The notes beneath the pieces were generated by a model. The model had not been told where the DNA came from. It saw only the letters and a list, made by a program, of their open reading frames with translations, and did no database searches. Positions 51,201 to 58,112 of a DNA stretch of 64,000 nucleotides are shown piece by piece. This DNA is from Micromussa lordhowensis (taxonomy: Eukaryota; Cnidaria; Anthozoa; Scleractinia; Lobophylliidae). Location of the stretch: assembly GCA_964020085.1 (NCBI GenBank), contig OZ026609.1:594701-658700 (forward strand), given 5' to 3'. The position numbers were made by a program, and so were the translations under genes. How positions within the stretch are numbered: the first letter of the stretch is position 1; each line of letters opens with the position of its first letter.

Positions 51201-54200
51201 GTGTTAGCAGAACTAGACTTCCAATCTCGTGTTAGGCCATCGCGGTCTGAGACTGTGTTATTCATAATCACAGAAGTCGATTTACTAACGTTTGTCGTCA
51301 TATCTTTTTTTGTTTGTCTTTCTGTGTTGTAGACTGCCCTGATCAGTGTTCTGGGAAGGGAAGATGTGTTAATGCCACGTGTCAATGTATGATTGGTTGG
51401 TTAGGTGACAGCTGTGAATTCGGTAGGTATTGTTGCTAATTGTATGTATCAGCCAATCAGAAGGCTGGAAAAGCTCTATTTGTTCATAACATTGTATTCA
51501 ATTGTCTGTTACAATGACAAAAGTGTGGAAAACACTTTTTTTCTTCCCAGGAAACTGCACAGATTGCTCAACAGAGCATGGGAAATGTGTTAAAGGATTT
51601 TGTGAATGCGAGGACGGCTGGGAAGGCGCTTCTTGTGAACAGAAAGGTGAGTCTTATGTTGGGAATGGCCACTAATTACCTCACTTTCCTACTTTTCAAA
51701 ATAAAGTTTTAGCACGTATTATTCAATTATTGCGACAGTGCGGAAAAAGTCGAAAACAAGACATAGGAACGAGGCTCAGGCTCCAATCATTTTAAGCAAC
51801 ATATGACAGTCTGCGGCCTTTCCCTACATCAAGCGAAGCACGGAAAGCCGCAAAACTCTAGAACAAAAATTTGTTTTCCAAATCGGTACTCACGGTATCA
51901 ACGAACGCTTTTCATTCAACTAATCTATTCTGTTGTTTTTCACGTTACCATTTACCAACCAATAGCGTAGCCCCATCTTTCTGAATATAAACCACACACA
52001 ACCCACAAATCCTCGATTCGCACCGACGAAGGGCAAACGCTCGAAACGACAGCTTTCGAGTCTCTTTGCGGTGGCCAATTCACATTATCAACTCAGTTGA
52101 TAAAACCAAATTATCAGGCAGAAAGCCTCGATCTACTACGTTTTGCGTTATTGTTACCAGTCGTGTTTCGATGTTGTCGCCATTTAGAACTTTCACTTCT
52201 AGCACAACTAAGACCCCACTGTCACGTTGTGAAGGCAATAAATCACAGCATTGGCTTTAGACAAACCACAGAAGTTTAATAATGCTGAGTTCGCAGCATC
52301 TTCTACAAAAGAGACCCACGAGGCTCTATCGTCACATGACTAGTTGATCACATGATTATGGTCACGCGTCACGCTTGTCACGTCACACCCACTACTAGCG
52401 CTATAACAACCGTGATTCGTTTTCTCCAATTAATTTTTTTTTTCACTGCATTGCAGCCACATGCTACAACGTCAATAACTGCACAAGTCCTATTAACGGG
52501 ATATGTCAGAGGACAGATCAATGTCGCTGTCATGATGGATACATTGGTAAGTTATTTCAAGCTGTTTTTTTCAGAGACGTTAGAAATTTGGCTTCCGCAG
52601 GGATGTGGCCAATTAATGCATTGCATAGCTTCGAGCGTAAAGTTTTGAATCACAATAAAAGTTTAGAAATTAATTGGGTGGTGGCTTGCCTATTGACAAC
52701 AGGTTTGCAGTCAAGTCCAAAATACATTAGTTTTTATCTTGTCCTCAGGTCGTGATTGCAGTGTAATTCCGACTTGCTCTAATGTGTCTGACTGTTCTGG
52801 ACGAGGCATCTGTATTGATTATGACGTATGCAAATGTGATAAGGAGTGGACTGGTAAAGACTGTACCCAGTTCTCTTGTGGATCTCTCGACCATTGCTCT
52901 GGTAAGAGTCCTTTCTTGTCACTTTCGTCACCTACCATTTTTCTGTAAACCTTTCCCTAATTTTGACGTTAAACTAGGTGTAAGGTTAATTGGAGGCTTC
53001 ATTTCTACCCGCAAAACTTTTCCTAGGTCATGGACGCTGCGTAGCTTTCTACAAATGTGACTGCGATCAAGGCTGGGCTGGGGCCAGCTGCGCTCTTCCT
53101 GATTGCGCAGGCGCCAACCAATGTTCTGGTCAAGGCGAATGCGTGTCAAACGACACTTGCCAGTGTTACCCAGGATTCCAAGGTGTCAACTGTAGTGAAG
53201 TAGCAGATTGTACGAGTCTTGGAAACTGTAGCGGAAACGGAGTTTGTATGCAGGAGAAACAAGGTGGCAATCTCACTTGCAGGTATTGCTTATCAGTTCT
53301 CGATGAAGGATATTACATTAACTTATCTTACATCACGTAACTTATACCTTAACTCTGTTCACGTCACCTCACATCCTACCTTCTCCCGTCCACCCCTGTC
53401 CTCCCTTGTAGTGTCTTCTCCTGTCTTCTCCTCCCTTTTTCCGCTCACTTCTGTCCTCTCCTCTCGTATCCTTCCCTCTCCTGTCCAATCCTGTCCAACC
53501 TGTGCGATCCTCTCCTTTCCTTCTTTGTCCTCTCTCTCCTCTCCTCGCCTCTCCTCTCATGTCATCTTGTCGCCCCTACTCTCCCGTCTCTTCTGCTCTC
53601 CTCTCTCCCCTCCTCTCCTCTCCAGTCTCCTCTCATCTCATCTCATTAAGGATTAGTGAAACTTTGCTTCATTCAAATTACAGATGTTATGCTGGCTTTA
53701 GCGGTGTCAACTGCAGTCTTGCTTTGTGTCTTTCCGTGAACAATTGTTCTGGACATGGTCAGTGCTTGGAAGCGGACCTCTGTAACTGCGATTTGGGGTA
53801 CACTGGGGCCGACTGCGCAAATGTGTCCTGTGAGGGCGTCAATTATTGTTCAGGTGAGGAAGACATTTTGTCTTGAAAAAATGCGATAATGAGAAAACAA
53901 AGTCACTGTTCAAATGTAACGTTGAGTTGTTACTTTCTAGCTTTTTTCCTAACAGAGAGCGCTAATTATCAACATCTTACTGCGTCTGCGCATGTCGGCT
54001 TATGCTTATGTGCTAGTGAAAACCAGCTTTTAGTTTGTTAACTCGCTCTGCTGTAATTATGTCGACCATGTTTCGGTCTTTTCCTTTTACATTATGTGTT
54101 ATGTATAATATTTCGGTTTAATTTTGTTTATCTAGCTACTCAAGTTTCTTTAATTTCCTTTTTTTTCTCTTATTCCCTCTTTTACCTAAACTATATAATA

Positions 54201-56398
54201 CTGTTTAAGTTATAGTAGCTCGCCCAAAATAGCTTTTCTAGCTGCAAGCTACCAAGGCTTGTAAACCTATTATATATTAATAAAGGTTACTGGTACTGGT
54301 ACTGCATAAATTAATTTGGACCGACAATTTATAGTTTTAAGGGACGTAGCTTTGGAAGAATAAAGAATAATTTTGACGTCTTCGATCCAAAACTTTTAAC
54401 ATAAGTAAACTTATGAATCCCTGCCACTGGCCTAGTTTTAACTTCAAATACTTACTGTCTTTCTAGGTCATGGGGTTTGTACTGGTTATGACACTTGCGC
54501 CTGCGATCCTCTGTGGCATGGTCCAGCATGCAGTGTGGCCGACTGTTCCAGTCTCAATCATTGTTCCAGCAAAGGAGATTGTATTTTACCGAATACTTGT
54601 GAGTGTTATCCCGGATATGATGGTGCGGCGTGCAACACGACAGCTAAACCGAACCTTCACGCTCCTATTTTTGCTGCTCCGCTGTACAATGGGTCCGTGT
54701 TGGAAAACAGTCCAATCGGAACTAAAATTCTCCGAGTGCAAGCGAGCGACGCCGACTCAGGACGAAATGCACAGCTTTTGTTCGCGTTAGACAACGGCAA
54801 TGTGGCGAGCCCATCTTTCACAATCGATAGCATTTCAGGTGAAGTCTTCACTTCATTGGCTTTGGATTACGAGAGTTCGTCTCCGCATCTGTTCAAGTTG
54901 AAGATCGTAGCTTCGGACAATGGAACACCGCGCAAGTCAAGCTTCGTGTACATGTACATTAATGTTCTCGATGTAAATGATCACTGTCCGGTTTTCGACT
55001 CTTTCCACACAAACTGGTTTAACATCTCACAGCATACTCATCCGGGTACACTTTTGACGGTGATATCCGCTTCTGACAAAGACAGCGGGCTCAATGGAGA
55101 AGTCAGGTATAGCTTGTCATACGCAAGTAATCTTGACGGAGCTTTTAACATGGGTGAAGAAAATGGTGAACTAACAGTTGTTGGCGAACTAAAGGCGAAA
55201 GAGTATCGGCTGCTGATTGTTGCACGTGATCTCGGCAAGCCATCGTGTTCCCGTCAAACAGAAGTGACGGTAAATGTGTTTGGTCAGTCATCCGTTACCG
55301 AGGCTCCAAGTGAGATTTCAACGACAGAAAACATTGAAGGTATTGCAATTTGTTTCTTCTCATTGACCTGTTATTTAATATGAGTGAGGTTTTTTTTCGT
55401 CAACTTTTAACCCAAACACGAAGTTAGTAATTTTTCTCGTTCTGCAGAAAGGAAAACATTTCTGGTCAAGCAGGCAAAAAGCGGACCGTATAATAGAAAA
55501 TGGCTAAAAAAAATAACCAAAAACTGTTCGCGGAATATCTGAGAGAGATCATGTGTGCAAATTAAAACCCTGTAGCATGTTACGTATGTTCAAATGAGCA
55601 TTTAAATTTCGCTACAAACGATCACATGGTACAAAATCTTCGTTACTACATGGTAAGCTACACACTATGACATCCTGGGGACATCCAAATCAAAGAACAG
55701 TCCAGCCTGACTGATTCAAGTCCCTGTTTTAGGCTATCACATTGTTTTGTTGTTCAGCATGGCGTATTTTGTATATGTGATCGTTGGTTGCAGAAGGCCC
55801 AATTTGGTTGCGAATCACACCAAATTAAAGACCAGCCTAGCAATGCAAACGTTCCTCTCTTCCTGCCCTCTATTTTTCCCGCGCTGTATTTTTTCCCGCC
55901 CTCTATTTTTTTCGCGCTCTAGTTTTCCCGCTTTGTATGTTTTCTCCTTCTATTGTTTCTGAAAAGTTATTTCAATTTTAATGTTAAAGTATCACTGCAT
56001 TTTATCCCTCACCAGCTGAAAGCACTGTAAGCGTGTCCACGAGAGTGAAAAGCGATGAGACCCCAGTTTTAGCATCCACGAAGAGCTGGTACAAGAACCC
56101 AATGATTATTATGGGAATTTCCATGGCCAGTTTCTTCGTTCTCTGCATCGTTCTAGTTGTAATCCTCGTTATCCTGACCCGGAAGTGGAAACGCAAAGTT
56201 AAGGTGAATGTCGACTCACCCCTCATCCGGGGTTCTCGCCTCGCTGGCATAACCGGAAGTGCCGCGAGTTCTCGCCATTCAACGCCAGACTGTGACGTCA
56301 TTGAAGACTTGGAAATGGAACATTTAGAAGGAGTCTTACGTGGCATTAAGACCACAGAGGCATTCGAAATGAAACCTGTGCGCCATTTAGACTTTTAA
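13893..56398 (+). CDS. bark: Giant Bark beetle/Anakonda-like transmembrane adhesion protein, 42 exons, 4,838 aa
   Basis: Exons: 13893-14354, 15040-15193, 15694-16169, 16674-16923, 17583-20354, 20780-23464, 24325-24474, 24860-25021, 25352-25558, 26005-26832, 27273-27367, 27856-27984, 28157-28274, 28809-28987, 29749-29952, 30186-30287, 30791-31130, 31342-31539, 31949-32186, 32609-32771, 33323-33514, 34029-34219, 34447-34585, 44229-44400, 45109-45364, 45964-45991, 47214-47626, 48234-48376, 48534-48677, 48794-48989, 49363-49511, 49959-50153, 50627-50784, 51015-51132, 51333-51422, 51551-51646, 52457-52546, 52749-52901, 53027-53282, 53684-53853, 54467-55339, 56016-56398. The sum is 14,517 nt and every junction is in phase. 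ATG at 13893 gives a signal peptide (LLLLLVV). Known: fly Bark has SRCR, beta-helix and lectin domains and organises tricellular junctions. Inferred: a cell-surface adhesion or junction protein, membrane-anchored near the C-terminus. Odd: the MAM, VWD, EGF and cadherin extension, and a 9.6-kb intron full of transposons. It could instead be two genes split at intron 23. The exon 17 donor (GTGGCT) is the weakest site. Confidence 0.82.
17583..20354 (+). other. Exon 5 (2.8 kb): beta-helix of unit 1, NWWG motif, start of unit 2 with SRCR 2 and CUB-like 2
   Basis: This single large exon encodes residues 448-1371. It begins with pectate-lyase-type parallel beta-helix rungs rich in N and S (NSTFNDN, NNTFEDN), then LNWWGAAEE near residue 885. 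A second unit starts with SLSIPKNVTLQF, followed by SRCR 2 (about residues 1017-1116, WEGRVEFLVNDTWWPMC) and a CUB-like stretch to the exon end. The exon joins the end of one unit to the start of the next. Confidence 0.82.
20780..23464 (+). other. Exon 6 (2.7 kb): beta-helix of unit 2, NWWG motif, start of unit 3 with SRCR 3 and CUB-like 3
   Basis: Residues 1372-2266. The order repeats that of exon 5: N-rich beta-helix rungs, THNWWGTAIG near residue 1783, TLTIEAGVTVKV, SRCR 3 (about 1920-2020; WEGRAEVLHKG, VVCRQLGYG) and a CUB-like tail. The matching order and exon ends show the units arose by tandem duplication. Confidence 0.82.
23486..23776 (-). mobile_element. Short retroposon with 16-bp target-site duplication in intron 6
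   Basis: ATTTCCTGAGATGTTA stands at 23486-23501 and again at 23761-23776. Between them is a 259-bp insert that opens with a run of about 27 T, which is the poly-A tail of a minus-strand retroposon. The perfect duplication points to a recent LINE-machinery insertion. The source sequence was not recognised; it is AT-rich with TTACTTACA-type repeats. Confidence 0.85.
24325..25558 (+). other. Exons 7-9: MAM domain
   Basis: Residues 2267-2439. The CTFELDFCGW start, a central ISPPITKL stretch, CSFVFFYRV and the closing VTIDNLELRSC fit the MAM fold (meprin/A5/RPTP-mu), an adhesion module. Three small phase-1 exons make a cassette inserted before the last beta-helix, so it was probably gained by exon shuffling. 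Confidence 0.78.
26005..26832 (+). other. Exon 10: beta-helix of unit 3 with third NWWG motif
   Basis: Residues 2440-2715. The rungs (FNSVLSNNI, NNFTFANNF, YGNTFISN) end in ARNWWGVGIES near residue 2673, followed by the RIYEKDDDYRVA segment that matches the tails after the first two NWWG motifs (RIFDFQHRV, RIRDFDDNY). Confidence 0.8.
26923..27147. mobile_element. MITE in intron 10
   Basis: The ends AGGGCCGGATTGTTCGAAAG and the complementary CTTTGAACTACCCGGCCTA, with GCTAACCCAGGAT/ATTCCTGGGTTAGC inside, form inverted arms of about 44 bp around a 135-bp core. Confidence 0.78.
27273..28274 (+). other. Exons 11-13: C-type lectin-like domain
   Basis: Residues 2716-2829. GCPADWLIEESTCFVF, REARDYC, an acidic centre and the closing CNSLYPFVC match the C-type lectin fold. 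The usual WIGL and EPN/QPD plus WND calcium-sugar motifs are not evident, so sugar binding is doubtful. Bark also has a C-type lectin domain after its repeat units. Confidence 0.78.
28424..28767. mobile_element. Long-arm MITE in intron 13
   Basis: Arms of about 140 bp, opening near AATTTCAAGTAAACG and closing with its complement, surround a spacer of about 60 bp. Both arms share TTATAATAAGTAGAAAAATG. Confidence 0.85.
28809..29952 (+). other. Exons 14-15: two EGF-like repeats and a PSI domain
   Basis: Exon 14 (residues 2830-2889) carries CPNGCFHNGDC...CFCYRGWTGRDC and a second CSGNGQC repeat. Exon 15 (2890-2957) carries CSTCSQDSACGWCDSSQQC, the core of a PSI (plexin-semaphorin-integrin) domain. 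Exon 16 adds a further Cys-rich tail. Confidence 0.82.
29150..29308. mobile_element. MITE palindrome in intron 14
   Basis: AATAGAGCACTTTTTCCGTT and its near complement bound arms of about 70 bp that share CCTCATCTAAACAC. Confidence 0.82.
30186..34585 (+). other. Exons 16-23: repeated unknown module (GDxxxSAQ) and furin-type site
   Basis: Residues about 2958-3478. Three related segments recur: IKAGDVLSSAQAGGVMHKV (exon 17), VRPGDVVVSAQSHGFIEMVV (exon 19) and VNDSIIGRSSNPFIAKVV (exons 20-21), each followed by a beta-type stretch ending in xMxTxxV or FILIEV. Exon 21 then has EHRRHKRQID near residue 3344, a good furin consensus (RxKR). No named domain was recognised. Cleavage there would split the protein into an outer lectin/SRCR part and a membrane-anchored VWD/EGF/cadherin part. 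Confidence 0.6.
33817..33923. mobile_element. MITE palindrome in intron 21
   Basis: TGGATAACGCTATCCACCGG is mirrored by CCGGTGGATAGCGTTATCCA. The arms are about 46 bp around a short AAAAAAAACCGC loop. Confidence 0.85.
34683..34734. repeat. Short hairpin in intron 23
   Basis: CCAACCTCGTTCCCA pairs with TGGGAACGAGGTTGG across a 22-base loop. Nothing else was seen between the exon 23 donor and the retroelement at 35414. Confidence 0.7.
35493..36154. mobile_element. MITE inserted in the LINE 3' region
   Basis: The termini AAGGACGTTCGCGCCCA and TGGGCGCGAACGTCCTT are perfect complements, flanked by TT/AA-rich sequence. Inside, a segment of about 90 bp is present twice in the same orientation (around 35660-35755 and 36040-36135; both have CGGTGACCCCC and AATCTGTGxGTGGGAAG). 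Confidence 0.83.
37122..37465 (+). repeat. Left terminal inverted repeat of the kinase-bearing transposon
   Basis: About 344 bp, reverse complement of 41589-41922 with few differences. It probably holds transposase-binding sites and the transposase promoter, since the transposase ATG follows at 37478. Confidence 0.88.
37478..39153 (+). CDS. DDE integrase-core (rve-type) transposase, four exons, 380 aa
   Basis: Exons 37478-38227, 38312-38421, 38578-38747 and 39041-39153 sum to 1,143 nt with all junctions in phase and no broken codon. ATG at 37478 is in good context (GCAATGG); an upstream in-frame ATG lies inside the repeat. Residues about 15-75 look like a helix-turn-helix (QGLKRDEILNFMERDFGDYA, SLRTLDRRMR), then GPGKLLGYRAMHNKLR and DPEGLESR. 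The catalytic core has HSMDGHDKL (first D), RIDRGSETG (second D) and NQIERWW (E, at the exon 1/2 junction). Many animal and fungal proteins share this core; the transposon superfamily is not settled here. AATAAA at 39234-39239 may end the transcript. The intact frame suggests recent activity. Confidence 0.85.
39154..40265. other. Spacer between convergent transposase and kinase genes
   Basis: AT-rich sequence with AATAAA at 39234-39239 and 39290-39295 on plus. No further coding segment was recognised. It probably contains the 3' ends of both transcripts. Confidence 0.5.
40266..41565 (-). CDS. Alpha-kinase (MHCK/EF2K/TRPM7-type) carried by the DNA transposon, split by one frame change
   Basis: Two overlapping minus-strand frames. 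The first starts with ATG at 41565 (MADKGWKDFQ) and runs 162 codons to a stop at 41077-41079. The second runs from about 41114 to a stop at 40266. The second holds the kinase: a glycine-rich LGQGGFRKAYMAKT, the ATP lysine in WVVKKYKK, FVTVEEFVEG, CLVHFSYEKSNY, LLDVQGVDYELFDPEI and the zinc-type end GNLSVAAIENF...HTCNFYCRCLAL. The first has a conserved-looking REFVDFSGRELTIANIK module and GEQGPSCGTI, function unknown. The frames overlap at CCCAAGTAAAAAGGG, so one base indel, a programmed shift or a small intron (GTAAAA donor) could join them into about 430 aa. The reaction would be Ser/Thr phosphorylation; targets are unknown. Confidence 0.8.
41589..41922 (-). repeat. Right terminal inverted repeat of the kinase-bearing transposon
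   Basis: Reverse complement of 37122-37465. The kinase gene's ATG (41565) lies about 24 bp inside it, mirroring the transposase ATG at the other end, so this repeat probably serves as the kinase promoter. Confidence 0.88.
42791..43339. other. Intron 23 sequence without recognised features
   Basis: It contains a local ATGTATCAT tandem run near 42795-42835 and otherwise ordinary AT-rich sequence. No coding segment was recognised. Confidence 0.4.
43340..43478 (-). pseudogene. 18S rRNA fragment inserted in intron 23
   Basis: Read on minus, about 140 bp follow the 5' part of eukaryotic 18S rRNA: AGCACTAGTACTGTGAAACT, CGTTTATTTGATTGTACC, TACTTGGATAACCGTA, CTAGAGCTAGTACATGCG and AAAAGTCCCGACTT, then GGAAGGGATGTATTTATTAGA. 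About a dozen bases are missing after CTGCGAAT and there are scattered substitutions. It is a fragment, not a functional rRNA gene. Confidence 0.88.
43642..43809. mobile_element. MITE palindrome in intron 23
   Basis: Arms of about 80 bp share GCCTAAAGCCTCGCTCTCAAAG and its near complement ending in GAGGCTAAAGG, and meet at a very short loop near 43725. Confidence 0.8.
44229..45991 (+). other. Exons 24-26: basic stretch and short exon after the transposon-filled intron
   Basis: Residues 3479-3630. Exon 24 is strongly basic with amphipathic stretches (LPRFLRNLVNRFNSLWKKVF). Exon 25 looks like a beta-rich module (FELALSFGFSEAIGRLAIGF). Exon 26 is only 28 bp (SFCLPCENSK). No family was recognised. 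Frame and phase continue exactly from exon 23, which supports a single gene across the 9.6-kb intron. Confidence 0.65.
45992..47213. other. Intron 26, with a MITE at 46871-47044
   Basis: Around 46090-46270 the sequence is rich in TATACC and its relatives. Apart from this and the MITE nothing was recognised. Confidence 0.4.
46871..47044. mobile_element. MITE palindrome in intron 26
   Basis: TGACGTCAGTTTTTCATG and its complement ending AACTGACGTCA bound arms of about 75 bp that share CGTCATCACATTGTCAAAGT. Confidence 0.85.
47214..47626 (+). other. Exon 27: Thr-rich mucin-like linker with a 39-bp coding tandem repeat
   Basis: Residues about 3631-3768. Four 13-residue units of the type LTTGTATTAATTE lie at about 47280-47436, followed by TT/PP-rich sequence and the Cys-containing CECADGEQGI. 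A dense O-glycosylated stalk is the likely role. The 39-bp DNA repeat is a candidate length polymorphism. Confidence 0.82.
49655..49757. repeat. Tandem duplication in intron 31 (67-bp period)
   Basis: ACATTAATTTATATCTATTA and the following AGGTTCTTTCG appear twice, near 49655 and 49722. Confidence 0.8.
50449..50610. mobile_element. MITE palindrome directly before the exon 33 acceptor
   Basis: Arms of about 75 bp (CAATAGACCAATTTCGATAT and its complement) end at 50610, just 16 bases before exon 33 begins at 50627. The probable branch point therefore falls inside or beside the element. Confidence 0.88.
52021..52116 (-). repeat. Dispersed repeat, copy B (inverted copy of 11831-11930)
   Basis: Reverse complement of the segment upstream of the gene; CCGACGAAGGGC, GGTGGCCAATTCACATTATC and GATAAAACCAAATTATC are shared. 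Confidence 0.75.
53400..53640. repeat. Pyrimidine-rich (CTCTCCT)n tract in intron 39
   Basis: About 240 bases are nearly all C and T on plus. Such mirror-type tracts can form triplex DNA. It gives false long frames on both strands. Confidence 0.85.
53880..54305. mobile_element. Possible non-LTR retroelement 3' end in intron 40
   Basis: The stretch ends with TTAATAAAGGTTACTGGTAC and a (TACTGG)n microsatellite, a pattern seen at LINE 3' ends. No coding part or target duplication was seen. Confidence 0.35.
54660..55339 (+). other. Exon 41, 3' part: two cadherin repeats
   Basis: Residues about 4485-4690. The first repeat has SVLENSPIGTKILRV, ASDADSGRNAQLLFAL, LDYES and VLDVNDHCPVF, the classical calcium-binding motifs. 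The second has SASDKDSGLNGEVRYSL and ELTVVGELKAKEYRLLIVA but lacks a closing DxNDxxP, as is usual for a membrane-proximal cadherin repeat. Both lie in one exon with the last EGF repeats. Confidence 0.88.
56016..56398 (+). other. Exon 42: transmembrane helix and cytoplasmic tail
   Basis: The helix runs from about residue 4740 (MIIMGISMASFFVLCIVLVV and on) and is followed by the stop-transfer TRKWKRKVKV. The 74-residue tail has SRHSTPDCDV and a C-terminal HLDF. No PDZ-binding consensus or ITAM/NPxY motif is clear. Confidence 0.85.
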
Positions 56399-57057
56399 TA
56401 TGGAACATTGTATATGGTTAGAATTTGTAGTTATAGTTTTTAAAAAGGGTTTGGTTTTGTCAAATGCTGATCTGTCTGTAATCATACCAATGACTGAATT
56501 AGACACCATTCAGTCCTTTTACATGATTATTAGAAAAAAGTTTGAGCGCTGTGAAGTTAACCCTTTCATTAAAACCGCTGGCTCGGTTGACTGCCGTACA
56601 AGGTATATTTTTTCATTGTACAGTTGTAGGTTTTAAATTAGTTACATGTATTTATATTTAACGCAGCATAGGATGAAAGTCTTGTTCATGAATCAGTGCA
56701 TTTTACTAAAACATATCACTAAAAAGGAATCGTATTGCTATAGCTATTACTTGTCAGTAGTTTTTGGACATCAGGATACGAACCCTGTGTTTTCCAAGGA
56801 TTTGATGCGCAAGGTGCTGGGCTGCCTGTGCTCAAAGATTCGAATTCGTGACTCTCACTAGCACTACAAAAATTCGAAACGTTCACGTGTGCTTTCTTCA
56901 TAGAATCAAATCATTAGAATTAATGTACGCGCTAGGAAGGTTTTTACCCATACCATATAGTATCACTCTCAGTTAAGAATTTTACATTGCTATCATTGCT
57001 TACTTCAAAATACTAATGTACAGTACATACTACAGGGCCCTTTGTAGTAAATGTAGC

Positions 57058-57063
57058 AATAAA
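57058..57063 (+). terminator. Candidate polyadenylation signal of the Bark-like gene
   Basis: AATAAA lies 660 bases after the stop codon at 56398. The intervening sequence has no convincing coding content and reads as 3' UTR. Confidence 0.5.
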
Positions 57064-57977
57064 ACAGAATCAAAAAAAGTCGAATTTAGTGATTTAGTCT
57101 TATTAAATAGAATACAAGTGTGACATTTTGTAGGGAGATAAGTTTGTTCTCCGAGAGCTTTTCTTTGCAAGCTGGAGGAGAGAGAGAGCAGTGGGTCACT
57201 TAGTAGAGACTTAAAAACTTGCAGTGGTTTTTTTTAGCATTTTTTATGTTAACGAGCTCCAGAATTATCAATCATCCCTCACGGCTGTTTCGTTTTCTCA
57301 GGGTACACTCCTTTCCTTTGCTCTTCCCTCATATTTAATATGGAAAATGTGTGATCATTATCACTCCTCCCTTTTTTTCACTTGCCGTTTTTCGTGTTGC
57401 TATACTTGAACAAAAAGAAATCTGAATGTACACTGCTGGTGAGTAACTTTGGACAAAATGCATTGAAGTTCTTCTGAGTCCTGAAATAGGCATAAGTGCT
57501 GCGTGAAATGATTTTAATGAAAGGAAAATGGCGGCTATAAAAAGGTGATAGCAACGGACTGGGACGGAACCAAAAATTCTCACGCCCATCCCCCCTCCTC
57601 CACCCAGTACCCACTGACCAAAACAAGAATTACAAAGCACTGGCAAAATCATTGACTCTGGTGAAATAACAAGAAAATCAAGTACAAACCATACACTGTT
57701 ATATCTTCAAGAATCCAGGAGCCAGCATGATTGACGAAGCACTCGCGATGGTGGTCTGTATAGGGTGCTGTAATCTCATTTTATCAATAACACATTGGAA
57801 TTAATACTTCTTCTAGAGCAAGAACTGTTAAGTTAGCTGAAACTTGAACAATAGCTCATCTTTTGGTCTACTCGGGCCGCCATTCTAATGAGGAACCCTG
57901 TCGGGCTTAAGTTATTACAGGGTCTTACATGTACATGTGATGAAACTAAAACTTCAAAAGCATTGGTAATTTTTTAG

Positions 57978-57983
57978 TTTATT
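57978..57983 (-). terminator. Candidate polyadenylation signal of the Ly6-like gene
   Basis: AATAAA on minus, 130 bases after the stop codon at 58113. The Bark-like and Ly6-like transcripts would thus converge within about 0.9 kb. Confidence 0.45.
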
Positions 57984-58112
57984 TTGGAAAATGATGACAT
58001 CAATGAAAACCGGAAACAATAAGTAGTCTAGTAGACCTAGGAGAGCTTCGTAAATCGCCCCATAATTTCTAACAAACAAAGCATAATAGACAATTGCTTT
58101 CTAACTCTTGCC

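Larger units (their letters stand above)
51333..54659 (+). other. Exons 35-41: about ten tenascin-type EGF repeats
   Basis: Residues about 4136-4484. The repeats include CPDQCSGKGRCV, CSTEHGKCV, CSNVSDCSGRGICI, CGSLDHCSGHGRCV, CAGANQCSGQGECV, CTSLGNCSGNGVCM, CLSVNNCSGHGQCL, CEGVNYCSGHGVC and CSSLNHCSSKGDC. Most exon joins are phase 1 and fall in the same place within the repeat (CSG|HG), so the array grew by exon duplication. No calcium-binding DxxE signature is obvious. Confidence 0.85.

Noticed and set aside
53219..53656. 145-codon plus-strand frame in the pyrimidine tract
   Set aside because: Ser/Pro/Leu content from (CTCTCCT)n; it overlaps exon 39 only by chance in another frame.
56400..56861. 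Frames after the stop codon of the Bark-like gene
   Set aside because: They have no domain features and precede the AATAAA at 57058, so they are read as 3' UTR.
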